The notes: generated by a model from the sequence alone, not told the origin. 64,000 nt of DNA from FEB-25 sp963822175 (GCA_963822175.1 CAWGGJ010000013.1:1-64000), one strand, 5' to 3'. Counted from the first letter of the stretch, positions 17,158-26,973 are shown. A program made the numbers and translations.

Positions 17158-18033
17158 TTACCCTTTTATCCCGGTAAAGGTGATGCCCTGGATGAAGTAC
17201 CGTTGTGCGATAAAGAAGATGATGACCATGGGAAGCAATGCCACGATCGAGGCTGCCATTAACCATCCCCAGTGGACAGTATATGTGCTGCGAAAGAAAT
17301 TTAATCCCAAGGCAATGGTATAGTTAGTCTGTTTGTGTAAAAACACGAGCGGGTATAAGAAATCATTCCAGACACCCTGGAAGTTGAATATGGCAATGGC
17401 TGCCAGTGCTGGCTTAGAGAGTGGCACAATCACCTTCCAGAGAATTTGCAGCCGATTTGCTCCATCGATCAATGCTGCCTCTTCCAATTCGAGGGGGATA
17501 TTCATAAAAAATTGGCGTAACAAAAAGATATAAAATGGGCTTCCAAAGAAGGCGGGTACGATGAGGGGCAGAAAGGAGTCGATCCATCCAAGCTTGTCAA
17601 ATTCTATGTAGAGTGGAATGATCCTCACTGGCTCAACCAGCATCATGGTCGACAGCATGACGATAAACAAGAAATTTTTACCAGGGGCGCGCAGGCGGGC
17701 AAATCCATATGCGATTATGGTACAGGATAAAAGATTGCCAAGGATAGCCAGGGCAGCAATAAACAGGGTGTTGAGGGCAAAACGTCCAAAAGGCACATAG
17801 GTCAGCGCCTCTGGATAATTTTGCCAGCGCAATGGGCTGGGGATCCACTGCGGTGGATATTGCATCACCTGGTAATCCGATTTGAATGAGGATGACAATG
17901 CCCAAAATAGAGGCAGGATAAACATCAAAGAGCCCAGGATAAGCATCAAATAAATGATCAGGTTCCAGATATTCCTACGCCAGTGAGAAGGCTGTAAATA
18001 ATCGCGCTCATGATATGAATTTCTGGAAGACAT
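17158..18033 (-). CDS. Sugar ABC transporter permease, MalG type
   Basis: The 291-aa protein has six membrane segments and the EAA loop EEAALIDGANRLQILWKVIV near residue 190, which contacts the ATPase. The gene begins 3 bases after the MalF-type permease. It completes a CUT1-type importer whose ATPase is not in the window; a shared MsmK-like ATPase encoded elsewhere is usual for this family. Uptake of an oligosaccharide is likely; the substrate is unknown. Confidence 0.92.
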   Translation of the reverse strand: MSSRNSYHERDYLQPSHWRRNIWNLIIYLMLILGSLMFILPLFWALSSSFKSDYQVMQYPPQWIPSPLRWQNYPEALTYVPFGRFALNTLFIAALAILGNLLSCTIIAYGFARLRAPGKNFLFIVMLSTMMLVEPVRIIPLYIEFDKLGWIDSFLPLIVPAFFGSPFYIFLLRQFFMNIPLELEEAALIDGANRLQILWKVIVPLSKPALAAIAIFNFQGVWNDFLYPLVFLHKQTNYTIALGLNFFRSTYTVHWGWLMAASIVALLPMVIIFFIAQRYFIQGITFTGIKG

Positions 18034-18036
18034 ACT

Positions 18037-18918
18037 TCATTCTCCGATACTGCGGTAAAACACCCATTTACCGGAAGTCAGGAAGATCACCAGCGTACAG
18101 GCTAAAACGATCAGGAAAAGCACCCAGGCCATGGCAGAAGCATAACCCATTCGCAGATATTCAAAGGCCTGACGGTACAGATACAGCACATAGAAAAGGG
18201 TTGAATCCAACGGTCCACCATTGGTAGCAACAAAGGCATTGGTAAAGGTTTGAAAAGTCAGGATAATGCCAAAAATCAAATTGAAAAGAAGAGAAGGAGT
18301 TAGAAGGGGTAATGTTACATTCCAAAACATCTTCCACCGGCTGGCACCATCAATTTCTGCTACTTCATATAGAACAGCAGGAATATCCTGTAATCCGGCA
18401 AGGAAGATGATCATCGTCCGTCCAACACCCCATAAGGACATCATGATCAAGGCACTCAATGCCCACTTGGGGTCCAGCAACCACCGAGGTCCCTGGATGC
18501 CGACGTAGGAAAGCAGGGTGTTAATCAAGCCGTGTTGGGGGTTGAACATCCACATCCACATCACCACATAAGCAACTCCACTTAGCACCGATGGCAGGTA
18601 GTACGCAGTTCTAAATATCCCTATCCCGCGCAGTTTTTGATTTAACAACAGCGCTAGCGATAAGCCAAAAACCATATCAAGGGGTACATAGATCAGCGTA
18701 TATACCAGGGTAACCTTGAAGGATTTCAGCGCCAGCGGATCCCGCGTGAACAGGCGGACATAATTCTCCATGCCAATAAACTTAGGCGCGGTCAATAAAT
18801 CCCACTCAGTCAGGCTGTAATAAAATGAGGCCAGGATGGGACCCAGGTAAAACAAGATGAAACCAATTAGCCAGGGAGAAATGCACAGATAGAATAAGAT
18901 GGCCTCGCGTTGGCGCAA
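18037..18918 (-). CDS. Sugar ABC transporter permease, MalF/UgpA type
   Basis: The 293-aa protein has six membrane segments and an EAA loop (EVAEIDGASRWKMFWNVTLP near residue 200). The ORF opens with TTG at 18918 just after a stop, with only a weak ribosome site; I see no better start, and the N terminus (MRQREAILFYLCISPWLIGF) fits the family. It follows the binding-protein gene after a 130-base gap containing a hairpin. Confidence 0.9.
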   Translation of the reverse strand: MRQREAILFYLCISPWLIGFILFYLGPILASFYYSLTEWDLLTAPKFIGMENYVRLFTRDPLALKSFKVTLVYTLIYVPLDMVFGLSLALLLNQKLRGIGIFRTAYYLPSVLSGVAYVVMWMWMFNPQHGLINTLLSYVGIQGPRWLLDPKWALSALIMMSLWGVGRTMIIFLAGLQDIPAVLYEVAEIDGASRWKMFWNVTLPLLTPSLLFNLIFGIILTFQTFTNAFVATNGGPLDSTLFYVLYLYRQAFEYLRMGYASAMAWVLFLIVLACTLVIFLTSGKWVFYRSIGE

Positions 18919-19005
18919 CTTTAAGCCTGGGGATACGCAGGCCGGTTTTGATCGAGGTCGAGTTCATGGGAGGGAATTGAGCAAGTATTCCTTTGGAAGA
19001 TGGTT

Positions 19006-19035
19006 GGGAGTGCCCACATGAGCGTGGGCACTCCC
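19006..19035 (-). terminator. Intercistronic hairpin between binding protein and permeases
   Basis: A perfect 12-bp stem (19006-19017 with 19024-19035, 6-base loop) lies 13 bases past the binding-protein stop. It has no T run. In many sugar ABC operons such a hairpin stabilises the binding-protein message relative to the permeases; that is the likely role here. Confidence 0.65.
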
Positions 19036-19048
19036 GGAGAAGAAAAGG

Positions 19049-20464
19049 TTATTTCAGTTTTTCGTCCAATGCAGCTTGAGCTTCCTGGGCGGCAGTTTGC
19101 ATGACCAGTGCTACATCCGCAGTCGGATCGATCAATACCGTCTCAAGTGCCTTACGCAATGCTGGGTCACCAGTTTCTCCCCAGAAATCGGTGAAAACAT
19201 ACGCCCGAGGGGCCAGATAATCAAGCCCGCGGATCCAGGCACCTTCAATCGGATCAGTGGTCATACCGGCCTCTTCAGCGGCGGCAGCTACTGGTGGAAT
19301 GGCATGTTGCTTCCAGATTTCTGAGCCTTCAGCTCCGGTATAGAACTTTAAAAATCGCCAGGCAGCTTCAGGATTCTTGGAGCCGCTGAAGATGCCAAAG
19401 CCTCCCCAGAATAGCACATTGGCTTTATTGGGGCAGGCTGGCACTTCCACAGTCCCCAGGTCGACGTTTGGGTTACTGAGCAAGCCAGTTTGTGGCCAGC
19501 GGCCGAACAGGCGCATGGCAGCAGTCCCCGATTCAAATTCAGGGTTTCCACCCCCCCACAGGTTGAAATCGGCAGGTGGTGGGGCGACCTTAAACTTATT
19601 ATAGAGATCAGCATAGAATTGTACGGCCTGGATCGTCTCAGGAGAATCCATGAAGCCCACATAACTTTTGCCGTCCTCGCTGATCAGTCTACCACCGGCA
19701 GCGGCCACCCAGTATTCAAAACCACTGGTCCAGTTGGCGGGAAGCTGCACACCCCAGACGTCGTTTTGCCCATCGCCATTAACATCCTTGGTGAGAGCCT
19801 GGGCTGTTGCCAGGAATTCTTCGCAGGTCCAGTCATCCGTGGGATATGGCACATTGTTTTCGTCGAAGACCTTTTTGTTGTAGTAGACAGCCAGGGGCGA
19901 GAAGTCCTTTGGAAGGAAATATTGTTTACCCTGGTATTGGCCCGGGCTCATCATGCCGGGTAGGTAGATGCTGGTATCCAAAGGATAATCCCCGGTAATA
20001 AAATCATCCAGAGGTAGAAACCCCCCTTTGGAAACAAACATGGGGACGGCATCGTCGCCGATTTGGATAATGTCTGGTGCGTCACCAGCCGCGATTTGGG
20101 TCAGCAGGCGGGTGTAATAGTTGTTTCCTGAGACGGCCTCAAGCTGTACCAGGATATCGGGATTCTGCTCTTCAAACTCGGCAATGATCTCTTGATGTGG
20201 GTTTAATCCTTCGCCACTGTCCCCGGTGCCCACTCGTAATATGATTTTACCGCCTTCAGCGGTCGGTGCTGAAGTGGGAGTGACGACGACTTCGTTGATT
20301 ACTTCCACCGTCTCGATGACGGTTTTTTCCACCGGGACTTCCACGGTTTTTTCAACCGTGATGACTTCCGGTGTTGGGGTTGATGTTTGAGCACAACCCA
20401 CAACGAGAGAAGCAATCATAATGGCAGCGATAAGAAAATTTAGAATACGCAGGTGATTTTTCAT
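19049..20464 (-). CDS. Extracellular sugar-binding lipoprotein of ABC transporter
   Basis: The 471-aa product starts with a lipoprotein signal (SLVVGCAQ, lipobox Cys at residue 24). A Thr/Val/Glu-rich tether follows (VEVPVEKTV repeats), then a family-1 solute-binding fold with TRLLTQIAAGDAPDIIQIG and a FWGGFGIFSGSKNPEAAWRF segment. GGAG precedes the ATG. It delivers the substrate to the two permeases downstream. Confidence 0.92.
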   Translation of the reverse strand: MKNHLRILNFLIAAIMIASLVVGCAQTSTPTPEVITVEKTVEVPVEKTVIETVEVINEVVVTPTSAPTAEGGKIILRVGTGDSGEGLNPHQEIIAEFEEQNPDILVQLEAVSGNNYYTRLLTQIAAGDAPDIIQIGDDAVPMFVSKGGFLPLDDFITGDYPLDTSIYLPGMMSPGQYQGKQYFLPKDFSPLAVYYNKKVFDENNVPYPTDDWTCEEFLATAQALTKDVNGDGQNDVWGVQLPANWTSGFEYWVAAAGGRLISEDGKSYVGFMDSPETIQAVQFYADLYNKFKVAPPPADFNLWGGGNPEFESGTAAMRLFGRWPQTGLLSNPNVDLGTVEVPACPNKANVLFWGGFGIFSGSKNPEAAWRFLKFYTGAEGSEIWKQHAIPPVAAAAEEAGMTTDPIEGAWIRGLDYLAPRAYVFTDFWGETGDPALRKALETVLIDPTADVALVMQTAAQEAQAALDEKLK

Positions 20465-20767
20465 AGCTTTTTCTCCTTTTAAGCAATGTCGATAAATTGA
20501 TTTAGTGAGTTGAAAGAGATCACTTTCAACGAGTATTTCTGTCCTATCATCACCTCCTATGTCGGATTGCCAAAGCAGCTTTGTTTATTTTTAGACACCC
20601 AGATAATCATAATATATAAAGTGCCTTTTTGCCACCTTTTCTAATTTTTTAGATTTGATCGCTAAGTACCCGGAGAGAATTGGCTAGTACCTGTTAAGCC
20701 AATAACTCATGCAGAGAGGCGCTACGCACTGGCCTAAGTATCCCAAATGCTATAAGGTGCAAGTTTT
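20465..20767. other. Intergenic region upstream of the sugar-binding protein gene
   Basis: No gene is visible. It must contain the promoter of the minus-strand sugar ABC operon, but I could not pick out a convincing -35/-10 pair. No GGGTATT box or 11-bp ACA repeat is present. Confidence 0.5.
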
Positions 20768-21160
20768 CTATCGATAAAAAGCAACCTGAGGTGGAGGTTG
20801 ACTGAAATGATCGGAGATAACACCTCCTGGGAAACCCCGTAGTCTCTTGAGGATACACCGCACTGATGTCAAACCTAGCCTGTGACCATGTTTGAGCAGC
20901 TTACCATGGATCTTGTCATAACCCTCGCAAGGATTAACTTTCAGCACGCTCAAGATCAGGACTTTAAGAACAGGCAACATCCCTGGCGTGCACGGTTTTC
21001 CTTTCTTTATGAAGGTCCACCTACTGAGAACTATTTTCGACGCCAGCAAATTGCCGTATCTGGCTTGAAGGTTGGCATGTCTACTTGCTGGGCTGGTGCG
21101 CATCACCTTGATAAACGGCTAAGATCTATCCAACTCCTTTTTCTGATCATTAAAACAAAA
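20768..21160 (-). mobile_element. Transposase remnant (integrase-type)
   Basis: A segment reading LKVNPCEGYDKIHGKLLKHG and LTSVRCILKR matches the helix-turn-helix linker region that precedes the catalytic core of IS481/IS3-like integrase-type transposases. Stops and frame changes surround it, no DDE core follows, and I see no terminal inverted repeats. It is a decayed insertion. Confidence 0.55.
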
Positions 21161-21219
21161 CTCCCCCATTTTCAGCACTTGGTGTGAATGGAGGAGTTTA
21201 GGTTGCAATTTGAATTACA

Positions 21220-22632
21220 TTATCTGGCTATGTATGGTAGAAATACACGAGTGAAGGAAAGTTTGAAGCCAGTGATGCTGGTGACTTGCAGGTCCCAGTC
21301 ATTGGCGCCGCCGATGGCAAAGACATCCACGATGTCACCAGCTGCCAGGCGCAGGGAGGGCAGGTCGAGGGCGACGGTGCCGCAGCTTGTTCCAGCCACT
21401 GCAATGAGCAGGTCATAATCACCAGCGGGCAGGGACAGGTATGGGTCGGTGAGACCTTTGTAAGGTACATTGGTAAGGACTGCTGCGCCGTCATCGGTGC
21501 AGACATCGACCTTGGTGTCATCCAGGGCTGAGGCGAAGGGTGCCAGGTGGACGATGCGTACTTTGGCATTGAGGGGATCTGGGGTGATGTCATCGACCAG
21601 GGGGAAGAGCTCAAGGCCCCAGCTGTTGGCTCCGCCGATGGCAGCCAGGGTGTACTGCATGCCGGGTTCGAGGGTAACGGTGCCGGTGATGGCAGGATCC
21701 ATGGCTCCGGTGGGGATGATCTCGATCAGGTGCTCGCCTTCAGGGAGAGAGACGCCAGCCGCGATATCGCTGAACTGGAAGTCAGTCAGGGCATCTACGC
21801 CATCCACACGCACGGTCACCGAAGTGCCGATCGGGGTGTTGGCGAAGGGAGCGAAGTGGGCTACGTTGACGACGGGATCAGGGGTGAGTTCAAAACCAGT
21901 GATACTGGTGACTTGCAGGTCCCAGTCATTGGCGCCGCCGATGGCAAAGACATCCACGATGTCACCAGCTGCCAGGCGCAAGGAGGGCAGGTCGAGGGCG
22001 ACGGTGCCGCAGCTTGTTCCAGCCACTGCAATGAGCAGGTCATAATCACCAGCGGGCAGGGACAGGTATGGGTCGGTGAGACCTTTGTAAGGTACATTGG
22101 TAAGGACTGCTGCGCCGTCATCGGTGCAGACATCGACCTTGGTGTCATCCAGGGCTGAGGCGAATGGTGCCAGGTGGACGATGCGTACTTTGGCATTGAG
22201 GGGGTCGGGGGTGATGTCATCGACCAGGGGGAAGAGCTCAAGGCCCCAGCTGTTGGCTCCGCCGATGGCAGCCAGGGTGTACTGCATGCCGGGTTCGAGG
22301 GTAACGGTGCCGGTGATGGCAGGATCCATGGCTCCGGTGGGGATGATCTCGATCAGGTGCTCGCCTTCAGGGAGAGAGACGCCAGCTGCGATATCGCTGA
22401 ACTGGAAGTCAGTCAGGGCATCTGCGCCATCCACACGCACGGTGACGGATGTACCGATCGGGGTGTTGGCGAAGGGAGCGAAGTGGGCTACATTGACTGT
22501 GGCATTTTGAATTTTATTTTGTGGAGGAAGATAGTGCCTTTGCAAGCTTTGAGCAAAAGCTGGTGAAACAGTTGATAAGAGGACACTAAGTGAGAGTAGT
22601 CCGATGAACAAAAACTTACTGATATTTTTCAT
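21220..22632 (-). CDS. Secreted DUF4397-repeat surface protein
   Basis: The start is set at ATG 22632, where a signal peptide begins (MKNISKFLFIGLLSLSVLLS, cleavage after AFA). The 470-aa product has four DUF4397-like beta domains in two nearly identical halves (VNVAHFAPFANTPIGTSVTV and VRIVHLAPFASALDDTKVDV in each). It ends RVFLPYIAR, a C-terminal pattern I associate with exported Chloroflexota proteins. It is likely cell-surface or adhesive. A promoter with CarH-type repeats lies upstream. Confidence 0.8.
   Translation of the reverse strand: MKNISKFLFIGLLSLSVLLSTVSPAFAQSLQRHYLPPQNKIQNATVNVAHFAPFANTPIGTSVTVRVDGADALTDFQFSDIAAGVSLPEGEHLIEIIPTGAMDPAITGTVTLEPGMQYTLAAIGGANSWGLELFPLVDDITPDPLNAKVRIVHLAPFASALDDTKVDVCTDDGAAVLTNVPYKGLTDPYLSLPAGDYDLLIAVAGTSCGTVALDLPSLRLAAGDIVDVFAIGGANDWDLQVTSITGFELTPDPVVNVAHFAPFANTPIGTSVTVRVDGVDALTDFQFSDIAAGVSLPEGEHLIEIIPTGAMDPAITGTVTLEPGMQYTLAAIGGANSWGLELFPLVDDITPDPLNAKVRIVHLAPFASALDDTKVDVCTDDGAAVLTNVPYKGLTDPYLSLPAGDYDLLIAVAGTSCGTVALDLPSLRLAAGDIVDVFAIGGANDWDLQVTSITGFKLSFTRVFLPYIAR
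21268..22499. repeat. 627-bp tandem direct repeat inside the DUF4397 gene
   Basis: Copy 1 (about 21268-21872) and copy 2 (about 21895-22499) are offset by exactly 627 bases, 209 codons, keeping frame. Only a few base differences are visible, such as agtgatgctgg versus agtgatactgg. Confidence 0.9.
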
Positions 22633-22749
22633 TGTTTTTACCTTTCTTTGATTTGTGGGATTTTGGTTGTCAATTCGATGGATTTGTTTCTGGTTATTCA
22701 TCTTTAGCATTTCCTTGTAATATAGAGTAAGTGGATTGAGATTATAGTG

Positions 22750-22802
22750 ATTGTACAGGATATTTATATAATGTCAATATATTGTATAGAATTTGTATCG
22801 TT
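22750..22802 (-). promoter_or_regulatory. Promoter with three 11-bp CarH-type repeats
   Basis: On the minus strand three 11-bp units (AACGATACAAA, TTCTATACAAT, ATATTGACATT) lie end to end at 22770-22802, with ACA in the same place in each. The third contains the -35 TTGACA (22772-22777), and TACAAT (22750-22755) follows after 16 bases. The set closely matches the repeats before the heliorhodopsin gene. Confidence 0.6.
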
Positions 22803-22935
22803 TCTAATCAAATTCTAATTATATAATCGCCATTAATCCATATTGTTATCCCAGTCTGCATGGATATCTTGCTGGTTCAGGAAAGCCTAAATTGCTTTCT
22901 TTAATATTTTGATTTTTGACAGGGAAAAATTAGAT

Positions 22936-22963
22936 TTGGATGGTATTATCCTGGAGATAAAAT
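22936..22963 (+). promoter_or_regulatory. Sigma-70-type promoter of the redoxin-like gene
   Basis: TTGGAT (22936-22941) and TAAAAT (22958-22963) are separated by 16 bases, 37 bases ahead of the ATG at 23001. Confidence 0.5.
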
Positions 22964-23000
22964 AGTATCTCTATTACAGATCCTTGGGATAGGTGTAGAA

Positions 23001-23676
23001 ATGACATTTCCAACAGTTAACGGCTCTAACTTGCTCAGGGAAAAGGTGACCTTGCCTCGGGATTTTCAAGGCAGGTTTAACCTTGTTTTTATCCCATTCG
23101 AACAGTGGCAGCAGATGGAAGTGGATTCCTGGATGGCTCTGGTCAATGAATTGGAGCAGCAGTTCGAGGATCTGGTTTACTATGAGCTGCCAACTATACA
23201 GAGCAGGAATACTTTATACAAGATGTTCATCAATGAGGGCATGCGAGCTGGCATTCCCAACCCAAAAACCCGTGAACGGACGATCACTCTTTATCTTGAT
23301 AAAACGGATTTTCGCTCCGCTTTGGGTATGTTGGATGAAGAGCACATTTATATATTGATTGTAGACCGCCATGCAGCAGTTCGATGGTCTGGTTTACTAT
23401 GAGCTGCCAACCATACAGAGCAGGAATACTTTATATAAGATGTTCATCAATGAGGGCATGCGGGCTGGCATCCCCAATCCAAAAACCCGTGAACGTACGA
23501 TCACTCTTTATCTTGATAAATCGGATTTTCGCTCCGCTTTGGGTATGTTGGATGAAGAGCACATTTATATATTGATTGTAGACCGCCATGGGAATGAGTT
23601 TTTCCGCACTCGTGGTCCGTATAGCCGCGAGGGAGAGGTAGACCTACGCCAGGCACTTTTCCAACTCACCCAATAA
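23001..23676 (+). pseudogene. Redoxin-like gene disrupted by a 217-bp duplication
   Basis: The first reading frame (23001-23402) gives a thioredoxin-fold-like protein with VTLPRDFQGRFNLVFIPF and DLVYYELPTIQSRN, then runs off frame. The segment 23157-23373 is repeated at 23374-23590, and the second copy continues correctly to HGNEFFRTRGPYSREGEVDL and a stop at 23676. The 217-base offset is not a multiple of three, so the full protein (about 152 residues without the duplicate) is broken. There is no CxxC. The copies differ mostly at synonymous sites. Confidence 0.7.
23157..23590. repeat. 217-bp direct repeat pair
   Basis: Copies 23157-23373 and 23374-23590 abut exactly. I count roughly a dozen differences, including act/acc, tac/tat, cga/cgg, att/atc, aac/aat and cgg/cgt, nearly all silent. 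The aligned proteins differ only at ED/DG near the start and one T/S. Confidence 0.9.
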
Positions 23677-24000
23677 GCGAAGGAATGAGTGGGATGGACA
23701 TCGCGATAACGCGCAATGAAATTGGGTTTGGGAGGTTTCGGGTTGACACAACCTTTGACAGTCTATATATAAGCCAATTTTTGGCAATAAAAAATCGATT
23801 TTATGTAGTTGTGTGAACCAGTTCACCGTAAATTATTCTTCAGGCGCAGTTGGACAGGTTGGTCGGTAGTAATAAAGACGATGGAATACTTCTTATTGTA
23901 TAACATCAGCTTAAGCACTTCATTGAAATAAAAGGCTTGACTCACCAGGTTATTAATGAGTGGAGATGGTGGACTACTGTAAGCGATTTTTTGAATAAGA
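23677..24000. other. Convergent intergenic region
   Basis: This lies between the redoxin-like pseudogene (+) and the second MalT-like gene (-). I see A/T-rich sequence and no clear gene, strong terminator hairpin or repeat. Confidence 0.5.
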
Positions 24001-26688
24001 CTACAGCAGGTTGAGCTGGCGGGCACGGGCAACCGCCTCAGTGCGGCTGTGGACATCCAGCTTTCCATAAATATTCTTGAGGTGTTTATGCACCGTCTCA
24101 CGGGCGATCACCAGGTTCTCAGCAATTTTCTTGTCGTTACACCCCTGGGCTAATAACCTGAGTACATCCATCTCGCGCTCGGAAAGCGGCTCGACCAAAC
24201 CGGCATCCATATCCAGCTCAACCGGCTGGTTTTGTACCCGCCGCTCATTCGCTGACAACAGCCTGTCAACATATTCCGGCATGAACCCGGAAGCTCGAGC
24301 CTGATGCAATAATATGGAAAGCCCTGAATTGTTATCGATAAAAGTACGTATATATCCTTCAGGGGCGGCAAGGGTCAGGGCATGCTTCAGGGAAGCCAAT
24401 GCCTGTTCATCCTGTTTAAGCCCATGGAAGGCGACCGACTCCATGACAAGGGCGTGTATGTAGGTGTATCCGATACTCTTTTTTTCCTGGTCCAACGATA
24501 GTTGTGTGGCCAGTGCCAGGGCTTTAGAATATTGCTTTTGGGCAAGAAATAAATGGACAACGGTAAAGGTTAAGAATTGGCTTTTATAAGGATTGAGAAG
24601 CATAGGAGAGGATGCTTCAACATCCACCTGAGCCTGGTGCAAACAACTTGACGCAGCTTCCAGGTTACCCAGGGCTAAGTACCATTCAGCTTCACGCGAT
24701 ATGGTTATCTGTTCAAACCAGTCAGAAGTGCGTCGGGCGACCTGCCGTGCCTGGTGTAGTATGTCAAAGGCACCTTCAACATCTCCTGAGGCAAATAAAG
24801 CCAGTCCATAATTATCAAGAGCAAAGTGCAGCGCATCCGCCTGCTCCCAGTGGCGTGCGAGACTAACTGCTTCTTTTGAATAACGTAAAGCACCTTCCAG
24901 ATCATTCCACTCACAAAGTACAAAGCTCAAAGTAGAATAAACATGGCTCAGGGTAGGTAAAGGCTGCTGTGATCTGTTTGATTGGGCTAATTGGAGGGCT
25001 TCCAGGCAGGCAGCATGTGACTCATGCAACCTTCCTTGCATTGCCAGCATCCATGCCCAACACCCATGGGCAAAGATGGTCACATGAGAGATCCTGCTTT
25101 TCCTGGCATATTCAAGGGCGAGTTCAAAAGCCTGGGCGCTGCCAACCAATTCGCGATGCGCCAAGCCCAGGAGCGTTGCAGCCTGGCAGCGAATTGTGTA
25201 TTCGTCCGGCGGCAGCCATTCTAATGCAACCCTGGCTGCTTCTGCCGCAATTTCCCGTCGATCAAGAATCCAATTGATATATGCCCGAATGGCAGCGATA
25301 TGGCCACCGAGAGTTTGAAACTGAAATTCACTTTTCAAACTATCATACTGGGTTTCAGCCAATTTTAGAACAGCTTCGGCAGAGCTCATCTGACCGGTAT
25401 ATGCAGCCAGCCAGGCACGTCCAATAAGCAGCCATGGACGGGCAGGATTGGAATCGCTGGTCAAGCTTTCTAGCTGTCTGGAGACACTGTTGAGCTCATT
25501 TTGTTCCAACAAGGCAAATATATTGGTGCTGATCAAACGAACAACTCGTTCCCAATCACTGGCTGCAAAGGAATGACGGATGGCACCAGCGATTACACCT
25601 TCTCCTTCAAGCCAGGTACTGGCTTGGGTATGTAAGGTGGGTATCAGATTCGGATCGTTTTGTCGAAGATAGCCACGTAATAGCTCCGCAAATAGTGGAT
25701 GGTAGCGGTACCAGCACTGTTCGTGATCCAACGGAATGATAAAAAGGTTGGTATGCTCAAGCTCTTCGAGGATGACAGATGAGGGACGCATGGGTGTGGA
25801 TTTCTTATCCCCCTCAAGCAATGCATCGCATAATGGGGCAGATAATTGGTCCAGGATGGAGGTGGAAAGCAGAAAACGGTGAATTTCCGGTGTTTGCCTG
25901 CCGAGGATCTCTTCAATAAGATAATCGAAAATGTAATGATGTGTACCGGTGAGATTAGTGATAAAACCATGGATGTCATCGGTTTTTTGCATGGATAATG
26001 CTGCCATTTGTAATCCAGCGATCCAACCTTCAGTACGCATGGATATTTGGACAACATCTTCAGGAGAAACCTTAACCCCCATGGTTCGGTTGAGAAAGTC
26101 TGCGGTCTCATCCAAAGTGAAACGCAGATCAGCCATCCTTATTTCCAGCATACCTGACCTGGCGCGCAGCCGTGCCAGTGGCAGAGGTGGGTCAGCGCGC
26201 GTGGCAATAACCATATGCAATACTGGTGGGCGATGCTCCAGGAGAAAACCGACTGCCTGGTGAATGAGCTGATTTTGGATCATGTGGTAATCATCCAGGA
26301 TCAGGCAGATGGGATGTTTTATTTGAGAAAGATGATTTACCAGGGTTGTAAGATAGGTTTCAATCTCGGGTAGCGTGTTGATGCCGAGTGTATTTACAAT
26401 AGCATCATCAATTGAGGAATCAATACAGCGAAGTGCAGCGGTTAGATAGGTCAGGAAACGGGCGGGATCATTATCGCTATCATCGAGGGATTGCCAGGTG
26501 GCAGCACAATCCGTCCGGTTTAGCCAGCTGCTGAGCAGGGTGGATTTACCATAGCCAGCGGGGGCTGAGATTAATACAAAACCGCATTCCAATCCCTGGT
26601 TTAGTTTTTGGATCAGCCGAGGTCGAGGTACCAGCCTGGCGCGTAGAGGCGGAATGGATAACTTGGTGGATAGAATTTGCACAGGCAT
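24001..26688 (-). CDS. MalT-like LuxR-family transcriptional regulator 2
   Basis: The 895-aa product is a full-length paralog of the 13743-16409 regulator. It has Walker A SAPAGYGKST near residue 39, ILDDYHM, ATRADPPLP, a TPR-like middle, and a C-terminal HTH (PLSEREMDVLRLLAQGCNDK, ETVHKHLKNIYGKL). The ATG follows AAGGA. No 28-bp box is visible near it, so its targets are probably elsewhere. The neighbours on either side do not suggest an inducer. Confidence 0.9.
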   Translation of the reverse strand: MPVQILSTKLSIPPLRARLVPRPRLIQKLNQGLECGFVLISAPAGYGKSTLLSSWLNRTDCAATWQSLDDSDNDPARFLTYLTAALRCIDSSIDDAIVNTLGINTLPEIETYLTTLVNHLSQIKHPICLILDDYHMIQNQLIHQAVGFLLEHRPPVLHMVIATRADPPLPLARLRARSGMLEIRMADLRFTLDETADFLNRTMGVKVSPEDVVQISMRTEGWIAGLQMAALSMQKTDDIHGFITNLTGTHHYIFDYLIEEILGRQTPEIHRFLLSTSILDQLSAPLCDALLEGDKKSTPMRPSSVILEELEHTNLFIIPLDHEQCWYRYHPLFAELLRGYLRQNDPNLIPTLHTQASTWLEGEGVIAGAIRHSFAASDWERVVRLISTNIFALLEQNELNSVSRQLESLTSDSNPARPWLLIGRAWLAAYTGQMSSAEAVLKLAETQYDSLKSEFQFQTLGGHIAAIRAYINWILDRREIAAEAARVALEWLPPDEYTIRCQAATLLGLAHRELVGSAQAFELALEYARKSRISHVTIFAHGCWAWMLAMQGRLHESHAACLEALQLAQSNRSQQPLPTLSHVYSTLSFVLCEWNDLEGALRYSKEAVSLARHWEQADALHFALDNYGLALFASGDVEGAFDILHQARQVARRTSDWFEQITISREAEWYLALGNLEAASSCLHQAQVDVEASSPMLLNPYKSQFLTFTVVHLFLAQKQYSKALALATQLSLDQEKKSIGYTYIHALVMESVAFHGLKQDEQALASLKHALTLAAPEGYIRTFIDNNSGLSILLHQARASGFMPEYVDRLLSANERRVQNQPVELDMDAGLVEPLSEREMDVLRLLAQGCNDKKIAENLVIARETVHKHLKNIYGKLDVHSRTEAVARARQLNLL

Positions 26689-26925
26689 CCAGCATCCTTG
26701 AGTATCTATATACTATCGTAGATTAGCTTTACTGGCAACAGGTAGAGAAATAAATATCTTTACTTGTTTAATGCCAAGAAAAAGGTTAGAAATAATTCAG
26801 GTAATCAATAAAGAGTGATTAGTGGGTGAAAAGAGATATTCCCCGATGTAATAATATGTAAAAGCAGAAAAAATCTATATCATCAATATTGCAGTGTGCT
26901 CAAGTTAATATTTACAAGAATCAAA

Positions 26926-26951
26926 CAGGAGCGCTGATGTTAGCGCTCCTG
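26926..26951 (-). terminator. Terminator after the 168-aa secreted protein gene
   Basis: A perfect 10-bp stem (26926-26935 with 26942-26951, 6-base loop) followed on the minus strand by TTTGATTC, 22 bases past the stop codon. Confidence 0.7.
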
Positions 26952-26973
26952 TTTGGACACACGATCACTGGGA

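Noticed and set aside
21470..22566. Long plus-strand open frames opposite the DUF4397 gene
   Set aside because: They mirror the minus-strand repeat in both copies, lack ribosome sites and match no family; they are antisense shadows.
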